Source: Flavobacteriales bacterium | GTDB taxonomy: Bacteria > Bacteroidota > Bacteroidia > Flavobacteriales_D > Sanyastnellaceae | Assembly (NCBI GenBank): GCA_028823145.1 | Contig: JAPKCA010000002.1 | Span: 1-55,145, forward strand | DNA length: 55,145 nt | Direction of reading: 5' to 3' | Shown here: positions 35,000 to 44,061 of the stretch, piece by piece | Layout of the letters: each line of letters opens with the position of its first letter | Position numbering within the stretch: position 1 is the stretch's first letter | The notes under the pieces: model-generated | What the model was told of the DNA's origin: nothing | The model's input: only the letters and a program-made list of their open reading frames with translations | The model's database searches: none | Translations under genes and position numbers: made by a program

Positions 35000-35377
35000 A
35001 TGAATATTCCGCAGGACCTCCGTTACACCAGGGAGCACGAATGGGTGCGTTTGGAAGGTGATATCGCCACCATTGGTATTACGGATTACGCTCAAGGCGA
35101 ATTGGGCGATATCGTGTTTATAGAAGTCGAGACCGTCGGGGACGAAATAGCGGTAGGCGAAGTTTTTGGTACGATGGAAGCGGTGAAGACGGTGAATGAT
35201 TTGTTTTCACCCCTTGCAGGCGAAGTCACTGCCTTCAATGAAGGGTTAGAAGATGACCCAGAAGCGGTCAACAATGATCCGTATGGCAACGGTTGGATTG
35301 TCCGAATGAAGCTCAGCAACCCATCGGACTTCAAGGGGCTGTTGACTGCTGAGGAATACTCGGATTTGATTCGATAA
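35000..35377 (+). CDS. gcvH: Glycine cleavage system H protein
   Basis: 125 residues, typical length. It opens RYTREHEWVRLEGD, contains GITDYAQGELGDIVFIE, and carries the lipoylated lysine in GTMEAVKTVNDLFSP (Lys63). It shuttles the aminomethyl group between P, T and L proteins. Other glycine-cleavage genes are not in the window. The position directly after sprA and before a VanZ-like gene is a conserved arrangement in Flavobacteriia. Confidence 0.96.
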   Translation: MNIPQDLRYTREHEWVRLEGDIATIGITDYAQGELGDIVFIEVETVGDEIAVGEVFGTMEAVKTVNDLFSPLAGEVTAFNEGLEDDPEAVNNDPYGNGWIVRMKLSNPSDFKGLLTAEEYSDLIR

Positions 35378-35388
35378 TTGGGACTCGA

Positions 35389-35796
35389 ATGGGCCAGGAC
35401 CTGAACGCTACAGGCATTGATCGTGCATTTCCTTGGCGGGATGCGCTGACTCCCTTGGTTTTAAGTCTACTCATCTTTTGGCTTCATGCTGTACCGGGCA
35501 CGGATTTGGGGCCAGTTAATTGGACAGCGTTTTTTCATGTCGATAAATGGGTGCACGCGCTGATGTTTTGCATTTTGTCAACCAGTTCCTTCATAGCACT
35601 GGGAAAGTCTGGAAATGTTCGACGGTATAAAGTGTATACGATGGTTGGTATCATCTTGTACGGGATTGGTTTGGAGTTCGCTCAGGGACTTTGGTTCGTC
35701 GATCGCTATGCCAGCTGGGGTGACATCCTAGCAGATGTAGTTGGCGTATTTATTGGGCGTGTGGCGTTCCGATTGATCTATGGAGTTTGGAATTGA
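35389..35796 (+). CDS. VanZ-like membrane protein
   Basis: 135 residues with four predicted helices (about 20-37, 50-68, 77-98, 105-128) and VanZ-type motifs: DKWVHALMFCIL and GIGLEFAQGLWFVDRYASWGDILADVVGVFIG. VanZ-like proteins were named after a teicoplanin-resistance gene, but most have no known function. It is placed between gcvH and tonB, as in related genomes. Confidence 0.9.
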   Translation: MGQDLNATGIDRAFPWRDALTPLVLSLLIFWLHAVPGTDLGPVNWTAFFHVDKWVHALMFCILSTSSFIALGKSGNVRRYKVYTMVGIILYGIGLEFAQGLWFVDRYASWGDILADVVGVFIGRVAFRLIYGVWN

Positions 35797-35850
35797 ATGG
35801 GTGAAACTGTTAAGTTGTACATGTGTTCGCTGAGATAAAGGTTCTTACCT

Positions 35851-35858
35851 TAATTTCG
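35851..35858 (+). promoter_or_regulatory. Possible -7 box (TAATTTCG) for tonB
   Basis: One mismatch to TANNTTTG, 20 nt before the ATG at 35879. No -33 element at the usual distance. Confidence 0.3.
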
Positions 35859-35878
35859 AAGTCCAATTAGCGAATCAT

Positions 35879-36580
35879 ATGCTCAGTAGGAAAACTCCAG
35901 AAGCAAATCTTGAAAATAAGCGCTCGGCCTGGCGGGCTTTGGGCTTTGTAGCCTCGTTGTCGTTATTGTTGAGCGCGCTGGCTTGGACTTCGTACGATGT
36001 CGCCATTACCCGATCGTTGGGTTTTGAAGCGGACTTGCTCGAAGACGAGGAAATCCCAGTGAATATTGTTCAGCCGCCCCCTCCACCACCTCCCCCTCAA
36101 CAAACGACGGTCATTGAGATTGTAGATGACGAGGAGGAAATCGAGGAGGAGTTGGAAATTGAGGACATCGAGTTGGATGAAGACACCGAAATCGAAATCA
36201 TTGATGATTACGAGGAGGAGGATGATGATGTGCCTTTCATGATTGTGGAGAACATGCCTGCGATGGGGGATTGCAAAAAAATGCGTGGAGATGAACGTCA
36301 CCAGTGCACGCAGATGGAAATCATCCGGTACGTTTCCAAGAACACGAAATACCCGCCGATTGCAAAAGATGCGGGAATTCAAGGAACGGTTTTCGTCTAC
36401 TTCGTCGTGGGAAGAGACGGCAAAGTGAAAGATGTCCGTGTCCTCCGAGAGGTGGATTCAAGATTGGACAAGGAAGCCGCGAGGGTGGTAGCGAGCTTGC
36501 CGGATTTTGAACCCGGAGAACAACGGGGAAAGGCGGTGAGTGTTCAGTACACCATCCCCGTAAAATTTATCATTCGCTGA
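35879..36580 (+). CDS. tonB: TonB-family energy transducer
   Basis: 233 residues: cytoplasmic N-terminus, one membrane helix (about 20-37), a proline run (about 66-73) and a strongly acidic linker (EEIEEELEIEDIELDEDTEI, about 85-115), then a TonB C-terminal domain (about 145-233; KYPPIAKDAGIQGTVFVYF, VLREVDSRLDKEAARVV). It transmits proton-motive force from ExbB/ExbD to outer-membrane receptors. An acidic linker in place of the classical Pro-Lys repeats is common in Bacteroidota. The stop codon TGA abuts the opposing nadR-like stop to form TGATCA. Confidence 0.93.
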   Translation: MLSRKTPEANLENKRSAWRALGFVASLSLLLSALAWTSYDVAITRSLGFEADLLEDEEIPVNIVQPPPPPPPPQQTTVIEIVDDEEEIEEELEIEDIELDEDTEIEIIDDYEEEDDDVPFMIVENMPAMGDCKKMRGDERHQCTQMEIIRYVSKNTKYPPIAKDAGIQGTVFVYFVVGRDGKVKDVRVLREVDSRLDKEAARVVASLPDFEPGEQRGKAVSVQYTIPVKFIIR

Positions 36581-37138
36581 TCACGTATTTACGTTGTCCG
36601 AAAGGACGTGCTCTATGGCTCGAACAGCTTGCAGGAAGCGCTCATCATGGGCGCTTCCTTGCGTTTGGGCCCACCGATGTTGCCTCGTCGTTAAGCATTG
36701 CACATACACTTGATTCAAGCGCACGCGATCTTCCAGATGGGGCAATGAACGCAATGCATCTGGCTCCCAGGGGATTTCTGGGGTGCAAAGAAGGTGCAAA
36801 TCAAACCAAGATTGAAGGGATAAGCATCCTTCCGGACGTTGCTTGAACACTTCCATCCCCCACATTTCTAGCACCAGACCCCCTGTATCTGAAATCATCC
36901 CTCGGGCTTCGGTCTTCAAGGCAGATTTATAGGCGTCCATGGCAGCGGCTTGTTGCTCTATGACCAACCGATTCAAATCGGAAATCGCCAAAGGTCCCTG
37001 GGCGACCCGCACATCAGACCGAGCAATTTCGGCGGCAAGCGGGAAATTAAAATGCTGGGCAAGTCTTTTAGATAAAGTAGACTTGCCGGTCGATTCAACA
37101 CCGGTAATGACGATGCGTAATGGTCGACTTAGATCCAT
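36581..37138 (-). CDS. NadR-like AAA ATPase (nicotinamide riboside kinase type)
   Basis: 185 residues with a P-loop GVESTGKST (13-21) and the AAA_28/NadR-kinase pattern (AAEIARSDV, ISDTGGLVLEMW, LLCTPEIPWEPDALR). The NadR kinase domain phosphorylates nicotinamide riboside to NMN. The adenylyltransferase and repressor domains of enterobacterial NadR are absent. The gene overlaps the PnuC-like gene by 10 bp, and PnuC imports nicotinamide riboside, which strongly supports the assignment. Last gene of the ribF-LRR-pnuC-nadR unit. Confidence 0.88.
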   Translation of the reverse strand: MDLSRPLRIVITGVESTGKSTLSKRLAQHFNFPLAAEIARSDVRVAQGPLAISDLNRLVIEQQAAAMDAYKSALKTEARGMISDTGGLVLEMWGMEVFKQRPEGCLSLQSWFDLHLLCTPEIPWEPDALRSLPHLEDRVRLNQVYVQCLTTRQHRWAQTQGSAHDERFLQAVRAIEHVLSDNVNT

Positions 37139-37719
37139 GACAAAAAGTCAAACCAACCTTCGATGGCTAGAAGGGTGTAAATGAAGTAGAGTCCTGCACC
37201 CCAACGAAGAAATTTGCGCGCGTAGAGAACAATGGCCACAGCGTTGATGACCATCCAGTACAACCAATTCGCTTCAACAAATGCGAACATCCAGTAGGTC
37301 GCAACCAAGCTGCCAATGGTGGTGAATGAATCCATCCAAGGAGAAGTTGCATCGGAATATTTCTGGAGCAATCCGGCAGTGATCATCCACACTCCAATTC
37401 CAATTCCAATCGAAATACCATGAGCGAACATCGTTGCTGTTGGAAGTGGGTTGGGCCATGCATCTTGAACTACCCAGGCTCCGTACGCGGCCATTCCTAC
37501 ATAAAAAAGCCAGAGCGCTGATTCAGCGAGAAGCCTTCTTTGCCAGCAAATTTGGACGAGTATAGCCGCCCCCAATCCTCCACATGCGAATGCCCACCAA
37601 GCTCCTTGCATGTACCCAATGGTGTATGCAAGACTCAAGGCAACGGCCAAGGGTTCGCCCCAAGCATGCCATCGCTGCATGGCGGGTCGGAAAACGGTGG
37701 ATGAAGAAGAGTTAGTCAT
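37129..37719 (-). CDS. pnuC: PnuC-family nicotinamide riboside transporter
   Basis: 196 residues from the ATG at 37719, which overlaps the LRR stop by 8 bp (a GTG at 37728 is possible). Seven hydrophobic segments fit the PnuC fold. Conserved aromatic-rich motifs include WAFACGGLGAA, ESALWLFYVGMAAYGAW, SIGIGIGVWMI and a W-x-x-x-x-N pair (NWLYWMVINAVAIVLY). PnuC facilitates uptake of nicotinamide riboside, trapped by phosphorylation by the kinase encoded next. Confidence 0.9.
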   Translation of the reverse strand: MTNSSSSTVFRPAMQRWHAWGEPLAVALSLAYTIGYMQGAWWAFACGGLGAAILVQICWQRRLLAESALWLFYVGMAAYGAWVVQDAWPNPLPTATMFAHGISIGIGIGVWMITAGLLQKYSDATSPWMDSFTTIGSLVATYWMFAFVEANWLYWMVINAVAIVLYARKFLRWGAGLYFIYTLLAIEGWFDFLSWI

Positions 37720-38362
37720 CGAATTCACACCGACACGGAGGGGAAAGCAATAATTCCACGCCGGGAGAAATCCAAGATTGCAAAGTGGATTGCTCGTCTT
37801 CTGTCATGTCATTTTGTTTGAGATCGAGCAATTCTAGTTGCTTCAGATTACTGAGCGATGCGGGGAATTGGGCAATCACATTCGACCATAAACTGAGCGT
37901 TTTCAAGGCTGACAATTGATCGATGTGAATAGGAATGGCGTCAATGAGGTTGTCACCCAAGTCGAGGTGGGTCAGGTTGATCCACCCCAAGATGACTTGC
38001 GGAAATTCAGCGATCTGATTGGATTTCGCTGAGAAATGCTCCAACTGCTTCAGTGCACTGAGGGACGCAGGTAATTCAGAAAGCTTATTTCGATCTAAAA
38101 TGAGCTCCTTTAACTCCGGTAGACCGCCGATTTTTTCGGGAAGCATCCTCAGTCTTTTGCGACTTAGGTCAAGGCGCAAAACAGGCATTCCACTTTCCTG
38201 AGCTGTGACAGCGGCATCTAAATCATAGAAAATGGAAGCATTGACCCATGGAGGATTGATTGAATCGTTCTGGTTGAATGCACAGCTGTCCGAGGAATTC
38301 CACAGCATGGCAAAAGCGGCAATTGCTTTCAAGGTGAATGGGATGCTCCAACGTGCCATCAT
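37712..38362 (-). CDS. Exported leucine-rich-repeat protein
   Basis: 216 residues with a signal peptide (about 1-29) and about six leucine-rich repeats of the L-x-x-L-P type (RLDLSRKRLRMLPEKIGG, LILDRNKLSELPASLSA, HLDLGDNLIDAIPIHID, LSLWSNVIAQFPASLSN), spanning about residues 60-195. The C-terminus is CRCEFDD. LRRs usually mediate protein contacts. It is encoded between ribF (4-bp overlap) and pnuC (8-bp overlap), an unexpected position in a cofactor operon. No partner can be named. Confidence 0.82.
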   Translation of the reverse strand: MMARWSIPFTLKAIAAFAMLWNSSDSCAFNQNDSINPPWVNASIFYDLDAAVTAQESGMPVLRLDLSRKRLRMLPEKIGGLPELKELILDRNKLSELPASLSALKQLEHFSAKSNQIAEFPQVILGWINLTHLDLGDNLIDAIPIHIDQLSALKTLSLWSNVIAQFPASLSNLKQLELLDLKQNDMTEDEQSTLQSWISPGVELLLSPPCRCEFDD

Positions 38363-39327
38363 GAAGCCGTAGGTTTTTCGGTGGCACGAGCCTCCAAGAC
38401 TTGGACTGTCTGAATTGCATCTTGTTGCAATTGCAACCGCAGGTTGTCCAAGTTGTCAAAAGCCTTTTCATCACGTAGACGTTGGACGAAACGGATCTGC
38501 ACTTTTTCACCATAGCACTTTTTCCCGCCTTCTAGAAAATGCACTTCCACTTGGGTTTCATGAGAAATCGGCTGGACTGTCGGGCGGGTTCCGATGTTGA
38601 CCATAGCAGGGTACCAAGTCAAATCCGACTCCATTTGAGCAAACGCAGCGTATACCCCTGTTCCTGGGATCAACTTGAGGGCATCGGAAACAGTGAGATT
38701 GGCAGTGGGAAATCCCAAGGTGCGGCCTAATTGCTGGCCTTTTATGACCGTTCCAGTGAGTGGAAAGGGGGCTTCCAACCAACGATTTGCCAGAGCTATT
38801 TGTCCTTGATTCAAGGCCTCTCTTACTTTCGTTGAACTGACTTGGGTTTCTTCAAGGGTATGCGCTGGGATCGATTCCACACTGAAACCGAAAACCTTGC
38901 CGAGGTTTTCCAAGCTTTCGAAAGACCCTTCACGATTTCTGCCAAAACGGTGGTCGTATCCGATAATGACCGCTTGTGGTTTAATTCCTTCACCAAACAA
39001 TTCCCTCACATATTCGAGCGGAGTCATTCGTGACAATGCTTCGGTGAATGGATGGACAACCAAGTGGTCTAAACCGGCATCTTTGAGTAACATTTCACGC
39101 TCCTCTATGGAGTTGATCAAGCGCAATTGATGCTGGTTGGGATGTAGGACTGTTCGAGGATGCGGCTCGAAAGTCAGGAGTACAGTCGTGCCATTCATTT
39201 CCTGCGCTCGCTGCTTCAGCAGTTTGATCACCGCGCGATGCCCCACATGCACCCCATCAAAGGTGCCAATGGTTAATACCACAGGCACATCAGCTGAAAA
39301 TTCAAGAGCGTTTTGATAGACTTTCAC
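38359..39327 (-). CDS. ribF: Bifunctional riboflavin kinase/FAD synthetase
   Basis: 322 residues from the GTG at 39327. N-terminal FMN adenylyltransferase domain (LTIGTFDGVHVGH, about 17-29; LLTFEPHPRTVL; VIIGYDHRFGRNREG; STKVREALNQG) and C-terminal flavokinase (GTVIKGQQLGRTLGFPTANL, MVNIGTRPTV, VEVHFLEG). It makes FMN and FAD from riboflavin. The GTG aligns with usual RibF N-termini (VKVYQNALEF); the frame is open further upstream but that part is not RibF-like. A perfect -7 box ends 5 nt before the GTG. Confidence 0.94.
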   Translation of the reverse strand: MKVYQNALEFSADVPVVLTIGTFDGVHVGHRAVIKLLKQRAQEMNGTTVLLTFEPHPRTVLHPNQHQLRLINSIEEREMLLKDAGLDHLVVHPFTEALSRMTPLEYVRELFGEGIKPQAVIIGYDHRFGRNREGSFESLENLGKVFGFSVESIPAHTLEETQVSSTKVREALNQGQIALANRWLEAPFPLTGTVIKGQQLGRTLGFPTANLTVSDALKLIPGTGVYAAFAQMESDLTWYPAMVNIGTRPTVQPISHETQVEVHFLEGGKKCYGEKVQIRFVQRLRDEKAFDNLDNLRLQLQQDAIQTVQVLEARATEKPTAS

Positions 39328-39332
39328 TTTTG

Positions 39333-39340
39333 CAAAGATA
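39333..39340 (-). promoter_or_regulatory. -7 box (TATCTTTG) 5 nt before the ribF GTG
   Basis: Perfect TANNTTTG match on the minus strand ending 5 nt before the start codon at 39327. It suggests a leaderless ribF operon mRNA starting with GUG. No clear -33. Confidence 0.5.
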
Positions 39341-39341
39341 G

Positions 39342-40910
<1,569 letters not shown>

Positions 40911-40918
40911 CTGCAGCG

Positions 40919-41152
40919 ATGACGGTTCATATTTTAACCCCCGATGCAACCTTATTCTCTGGGGAGGCCACGTATGTTGGTTTGCCAGGTTCTGATGGAA
41001 GCATGGGCATCATGGATCGCCATGCTGCGTTGATTACGACCTTGAATGCAGGAGATGTTTTGGTTCGTGTAGAGGGAGTCGAGCAAACATTTGCTGTGAC
41101 AGGAGGCACGGTGGAGGTGTTGAACAACGTGGTGACTATTCTGGCAGCGTAA
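40919..41152 (+). CDS. atpC: F1Fo ATP synthase subunit epsilon (short form)
   Basis: 77 residues, only the N-terminal beta-sandwich of epsilon (MTVHILTPDATLFSGEATYVGLPGSDGSMGI, HAALITTLNAGDV, FAVTGGTVEVLNN). The C-terminal helical hairpin that inhibits ATP hydrolysis in many bacteria (family usually 130-140 residues) is absent. Short forms are known in Bacteroidota. It starts 8 bp after atpD and is followed by a strong terminator. Confidence 0.93.
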   Translation: MTVHILTPDATLFSGEATYVGLPGSDGSMGIMDRHAALITTLNAGDVLVRVEGVEQTFAVTGGTVEVLNNVVTILAA

Positions 41153-41168
41153 GGAAAGCATTTGAGAT

Positions 41169-41205
41169 AAAAAAAAGCCTGGCGATTGTGTCAGGCTTTT
41201 TTTTT
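41169..41205 (+). terminator. Intrinsic terminator after atpC, bidirectional with rlmH
   Basis: A-run, AGCCTG, 10-nt loop, CAGGCT, then nine T. It works for atpD-atpC on the plus strand; the A-run gives T on the minus strand, so it can also end rlmH transcripts. Confidence 0.9.
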
Positions 41206-41220
41206 GACATCCTGTGATCT

Positions 41221-41697
41221 CTACTCGTGGTGATAGGGCTCGCCCCTCAAAATGGTGTGCGCCCGGTACAATTGCTCAAGAGCGAAGGGTCGAATCATTT
41301 GGTGAGAAAAGGTCATGGGACCAAGGCTCCACTGGGCATCAGCACGGGTTTGAATGCGTGGGTCGAAGCCGTATGGCCCTCCGATCACCCACACCACATG
41401 CCTCAAACCCCGGACCTGGAGTTTTTCAATGTGTTTGGAAAAAGCCAAAGAATTGAAGGACTTTCCGCGCTCATCCAAAAGCACCAAATGGTCAACACCT
41501 GACAGGTGTTTTTCCAAGATTTTCGCTTCTTCTTGCATGACCCAATTGCGGTCTGGCTTACCGGACCGAGATTTGATATCGGGCGTTTCAATAAATTGAA
41601 ATTTTCCATAGTGCTTCAGTCGGCCAACGTATTCGTCAATGCCTTCTCGAATCCATCGAGATTGCGTTTTTCCCAGAGCGATGAGGGTCATTTGCAT
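41221..41697 (-). CDS. rlmH: 23S rRNA (pseudouridine1915-N3)-methyltransferase RlmH
   Basis: 158 residues, the usual length. SPOUT-type features: LVLLDERGKSFNSLAFSKHI, the knot WVIGGPYGFDP, and the invariant end LGPMTFSHQMIRPFALEQLYRAHTILRGEPYHH. It methylates a pseudouridine in helix 69 of 23S rRNA. Two starts are possible: ATG 41697 (MQMTLIALGK) or ATG 41691; a perfect -7 box ends 4 nt before 41697. Confidence 0.95.
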   Translation of the reverse strand: MQMTLIALGKTQSRWIREGIDEYVGRLKHYGKFQFIETPDIKSRSGKPDRNWVMQEEAKILEKHLSGVDHLVLLDERGKSFNSLAFSKHIEKLQVRGLRHVVWVIGGPYGFDPRIQTRADAQWSLGPMTFSHQMIRPFALEQLYRAHTILRGEPYHHE

Positions 41698-41701
41698 ACC
41701 A

Positions 41702-41709
41702 CAAAGTTA
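41702..41709 (-). promoter_or_regulatory. -7 box (TAACTTTG) 4 nt before the rlmH ATG
   Basis: Perfect TANNTTTG match on the minus strand ending 4 nt before ATG 41697, implying an mRNA with no leader (or 6 nt if ATG 41691 is used). Confidence 0.55.
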
Positions 41710-41735
41710 GTAGCACAAATGATGGCCCCTCGAAC

Positions 41736-41743
41736 TATCTTCG
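41736..41743 (+). promoter_or_regulatory. -7-like box (TATCTTCG) 4 nt before the nadC ATG
   Basis: One mismatch to TANNTTTG; ends 4 nt before ATG 41748. Identical octamer and spacing to the site at 23779-23786. Divergent from the rlmH promoter 27 bp away. Confidence 0.5.
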
Positions 41744-41747
41744 CAAC

Positions 41748-42644
41748 ATGTTGACCAGCGACATGCAGCGGCTCATTGTTTTCGCTTTGGAAGAAGACTT
41801 GGGCAACGGTGACCACACGTCAGCCTCATCTGTGCCGGATGGATTGCAGAGAGAGGGTTTTATATTGGCGAAGGAAGAAGGGTTGGTTGCGGGATTGGAG
41901 GTGGCAACAGAAGTTTTTCGCCGAGTGGATGCCGAATTGAACTGTGAACTTTTGATGAGAGATGGGGATCGGGTATGGCCCGGAAGTAAGGTGATGCGCA
42001 TCTCTGGTTCAGCCCGTAGGATTTTAGAAGCAGAACGTTTGGCTCTCAATTTCATTCAACGCATGAGCGGCATTGCAACGAGGACAGCAGAGGTAGTTGA
42101 ATCCTTGAAAGGGACGAATTGTCACGTGTTGGATACACGGAAAACGACGCCGGGAATGCGTGCTTTTGAAAAATGGGCTGTGCGAATTGGGGGTGGTGTC
42201 AACCACAGGATGGGCTTGCATGACATGATTTTGATCAAAGACAATCACGTGGATTACGCCGGGTCGATGCTTCGAGCATTGGAAGGAGTCGCGCAGTATT
42301 TGGAATCGAAGTCACTCAATATTCCGGTGGTCGTTGAGGTACGCGATGCCAACGAAGCGATGGAGGCCATGGAAGCGCAAGGATTGTGGAGAAAGCCGGC
42401 AGGAACTCCTTTGATTGATCGTTTGTTATTGGACAATCATTCCCCAGAAGAGACAGCGCGTGCGGTGACGGATTGGGGGGCTAAAATCCCTCTGGAGGCT
42501 TCAGGAGGCATTCATCCGGGCAACGCAAGAGCCTATGCAGAAGCTGGGGTGGATTTCATTTCTATGGGATGGTTGACCCACAGCGTTCCAGGATTGGACT
42601 TCAGTTTGAAGAGTACGGATCAAATTCATTCGGTGCATGAGTGA
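41748..42644 (+). CDS. nadC: Nicotinate-nucleotide pyrophosphorylase (carboxylating)
   Basis: 298 residues, typical. Motifs: EDLGNGDHTSAS near the N-terminus, LNFIQRMSGIATRTAEVV, LDTRKTTPGMRAFEKWAVRIGGGVNHR trimmed to its core DTRKTTPG and GGGVNHR, HDMILIKDNHV, and LEASGGIHPGNA. It converts quinolinate and PRPP to nicotinate mononucleotide in de novo NAD synthesis. The yihY-like gene starts 8 bp inside its end. The window also has NAD salvage genes (pnuC, nadR-like) 4 kb away. Confidence 0.95.
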   Translation: MLTSDMQRLIVFALEEDLGNGDHTSASSVPDGLQREGFILAKEEGLVAGLEVATEVFRRVDAELNCELLMRDGDRVWPGSKVMRISGSARRILEAERLALNFIQRMSGIATRTAEVVESLKGTNCHVLDTRKTTPGMRAFEKWAVRIGGGVNHRMGLHDMILIKDNHVDYAGSMLRALEGVAQYLESKSLNIPVVVEVRDANEAMEAMEAQGLWRKPAGTPLIDRLLLDNHSPEETARAVTDWGAKIPLEASGGIHPGNARAYAEAGVDFISMGWLTHSVPGLDFSLKSTDQIHSVHE

Positions 42645-43593
42645 GTTAAAACCGCCTCCGGTTCCGGATGGCCCTTTGTTTAAATGGATTCAGGGCCTCA
42701 ATATTTTTGATCGATTCAGAAAGGGACTGCGCGGGTTCAAGCCTTGGTCGAACAAGGAATTGAACGTGTATGATGTTCTTCGATTTTTTGTTTTGGGGTT
42801 GGTAAATGGATCGGTGGCCACCCGCTCTGCGGCCATCAGTTTCCGCTTATTTGTGGCGTTTTTCCCAGCGATGATTTTCTTGCTGAGTATCATTCCTTTT
42901 ACTCCATTGGAAACGGAAGAGGTGCTCGCCAGCTTGGAATTGTTCTTCCCGAGTCAAACCGTAGAGTTGTTCGAACAAACTGTCTCAGATTTAATCGATC
43001 AAAGGCAGGGGACCCTACTTTCGGTAGGTGTAATTCTTCTCTTGTATTATGCGTCGAGTAGTGTGAATAGCATTCTCATTGGGTTTGGAGAAAGCCCGCA
43101 TGTCCCAGGAAAGCCAAATTGGCTCCTCGATAGAGTCTTGTCCGTTGGTTTGATGCTTGGCCTTTCCGTTTTGTTGGGCATAGCGGTGTTTCTGATTGGA
43201 TTTGCGGGGGACGTTATCATGTGGGCAGATTTGCAAGGCTGGCTGGATTCTGAAGCCATTCCGTGGCTTACCGGTGCACGTTGGGCTTTGTCCTTCGCTA
43301 TGATCTATTCTACGGTGAGCATCTTGTACAACATAGGGCATCGCACAAAAAAATTATGGGCTCTTTACAGCATAGGCGCGACCGGCGCGACCCTCTTATT
43401 GATTTTAATGACATGGGGGTTTTCCTGGTTTATCGGCCAGTTTGCGTCGTACAACACGCTCTATGGATCTCTTGGAACATTAATGGTCACCTTGGTGTGG
43501 TTGAATATTAACAGCTCTATTCTATTATTGGGATTCGAATTAAATGCTGCGGTGAATCGCGCGCAAATGGATGTCAATAAAACAATCGTTTAA
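42637..43593 (+). CDS. YihY/BrkB-family membrane protein
   Basis: 318 residues with six membrane helices (from about 55 to 310) and the family pattern ATRSAAISFRLFVAFFPAMIFLLSI, shown here by AAISFRLFVAFFPA, then LIDQRQGTLLSVGVILLLYYASSS and YGSLGTLMVTLVWLNINSSILLLG. The old label ribonuclease BN is wrong for this family, whose function is unknown (possibly transport). The ATG overlaps the nadC end by 8 bp. A 3-bp gap precedes the DUF2147 gene. Confidence 0.9.
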   Translation: MSELKPPPVPDGPLFKWIQGLNIFDRFRKGLRGFKPWSNKELNVYDVLRFFVLGLVNGSVATRSAAISFRLFVAFFPAMIFLLSIIPFTPLETEEVLASLELFFPSQTVELFEQTVSDLIDQRQGTLLSVGVILLLYYASSSVNSILIGFGESPHVPGKPNWLLDRVLSVGLMLGLSVLLGIAVFLIGFAGDVIMWADLQGWLDSEAIPWLTGARWALSFAMIYSTVSILYNIGHRTKKLWALYSIGATGATLLLILMTWGFSWFIGQFASYNTLYGSLGTLMVTLVWLNINSSILLLGFELNAAVNRAQMDVNKTIV

Positions 43594-43596
43594 CTC

Positions 43597-44049
43597 ATGA
43601 AGATTTTTACAACCCTCTTTTCACTTTGCATCTTAACGGTTTCGTTGCATGCACAAACGAGCGCAAACCCCTTGTTGGGCCAATGGCGAACCATCGATGA
43701 CGAGACCGGACGTGTGAAGAGCATCGTAGAAATTACTGAACGCGATGGAAAGTTCTTCGGTCAGATCATTGAGTTGTTCCGGTTGCCCGACGAGGATCAG
43801 CATCCCATTTGTACTGAATGCAAGGATGACCGAAAGGATCAACTTAGCTTGGGAATGGAAATTGTCCGGGATATGGGACAGTCTGGAGAAAAGTGGGAAT
43901 GGGAAGACGGGACCATTTGCGACCCTAAAAACGGCAAAATTTACGACTGTGAAATGTGGATTGAGAAGGATGAACCTGGCGTGTTGAAAGTGCGGGGATA
44001 CATCTATTTCTTGTTTCGTACTCAGACGTGGAACCGCGTAAAGGGTTGA
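43597..44049 (+). CDS. DUF2147-family exported protein
   Basis: 150 residues with a signal peptide (ending LHAQ, about 20) and a DUF2147 domain: NPLLGQWRTIDDETGRVKSI, FFGQIIEL, a CTECKDDRKDQ segment, WEDGTICDPKNGKIYDCEMW, and VRGYIYFLFRTQTW. This is a small lipocalin-like beta-barrel of the periplasm, function unknown. Two Cys pairs may form disulfides. It is the third gene of the nadC unit and converges with the flippase gene. Confidence 0.9.
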   Translation: MKIFTTLFSLCILTVSLHAQTSANPLLGQWRTIDDETGRVKSIVEITERDGKFFGQIIELFRLPDEDQHPICTECKDDRKDQLSLGMEIVRDMGQSGEKWEWEDGTICDPKNGKIYDCEMWIEKDEPGVLKVRGYIYFLFRTQTWNRVKG

Positions 44050-44061
44050 GTCATTGTAGGC

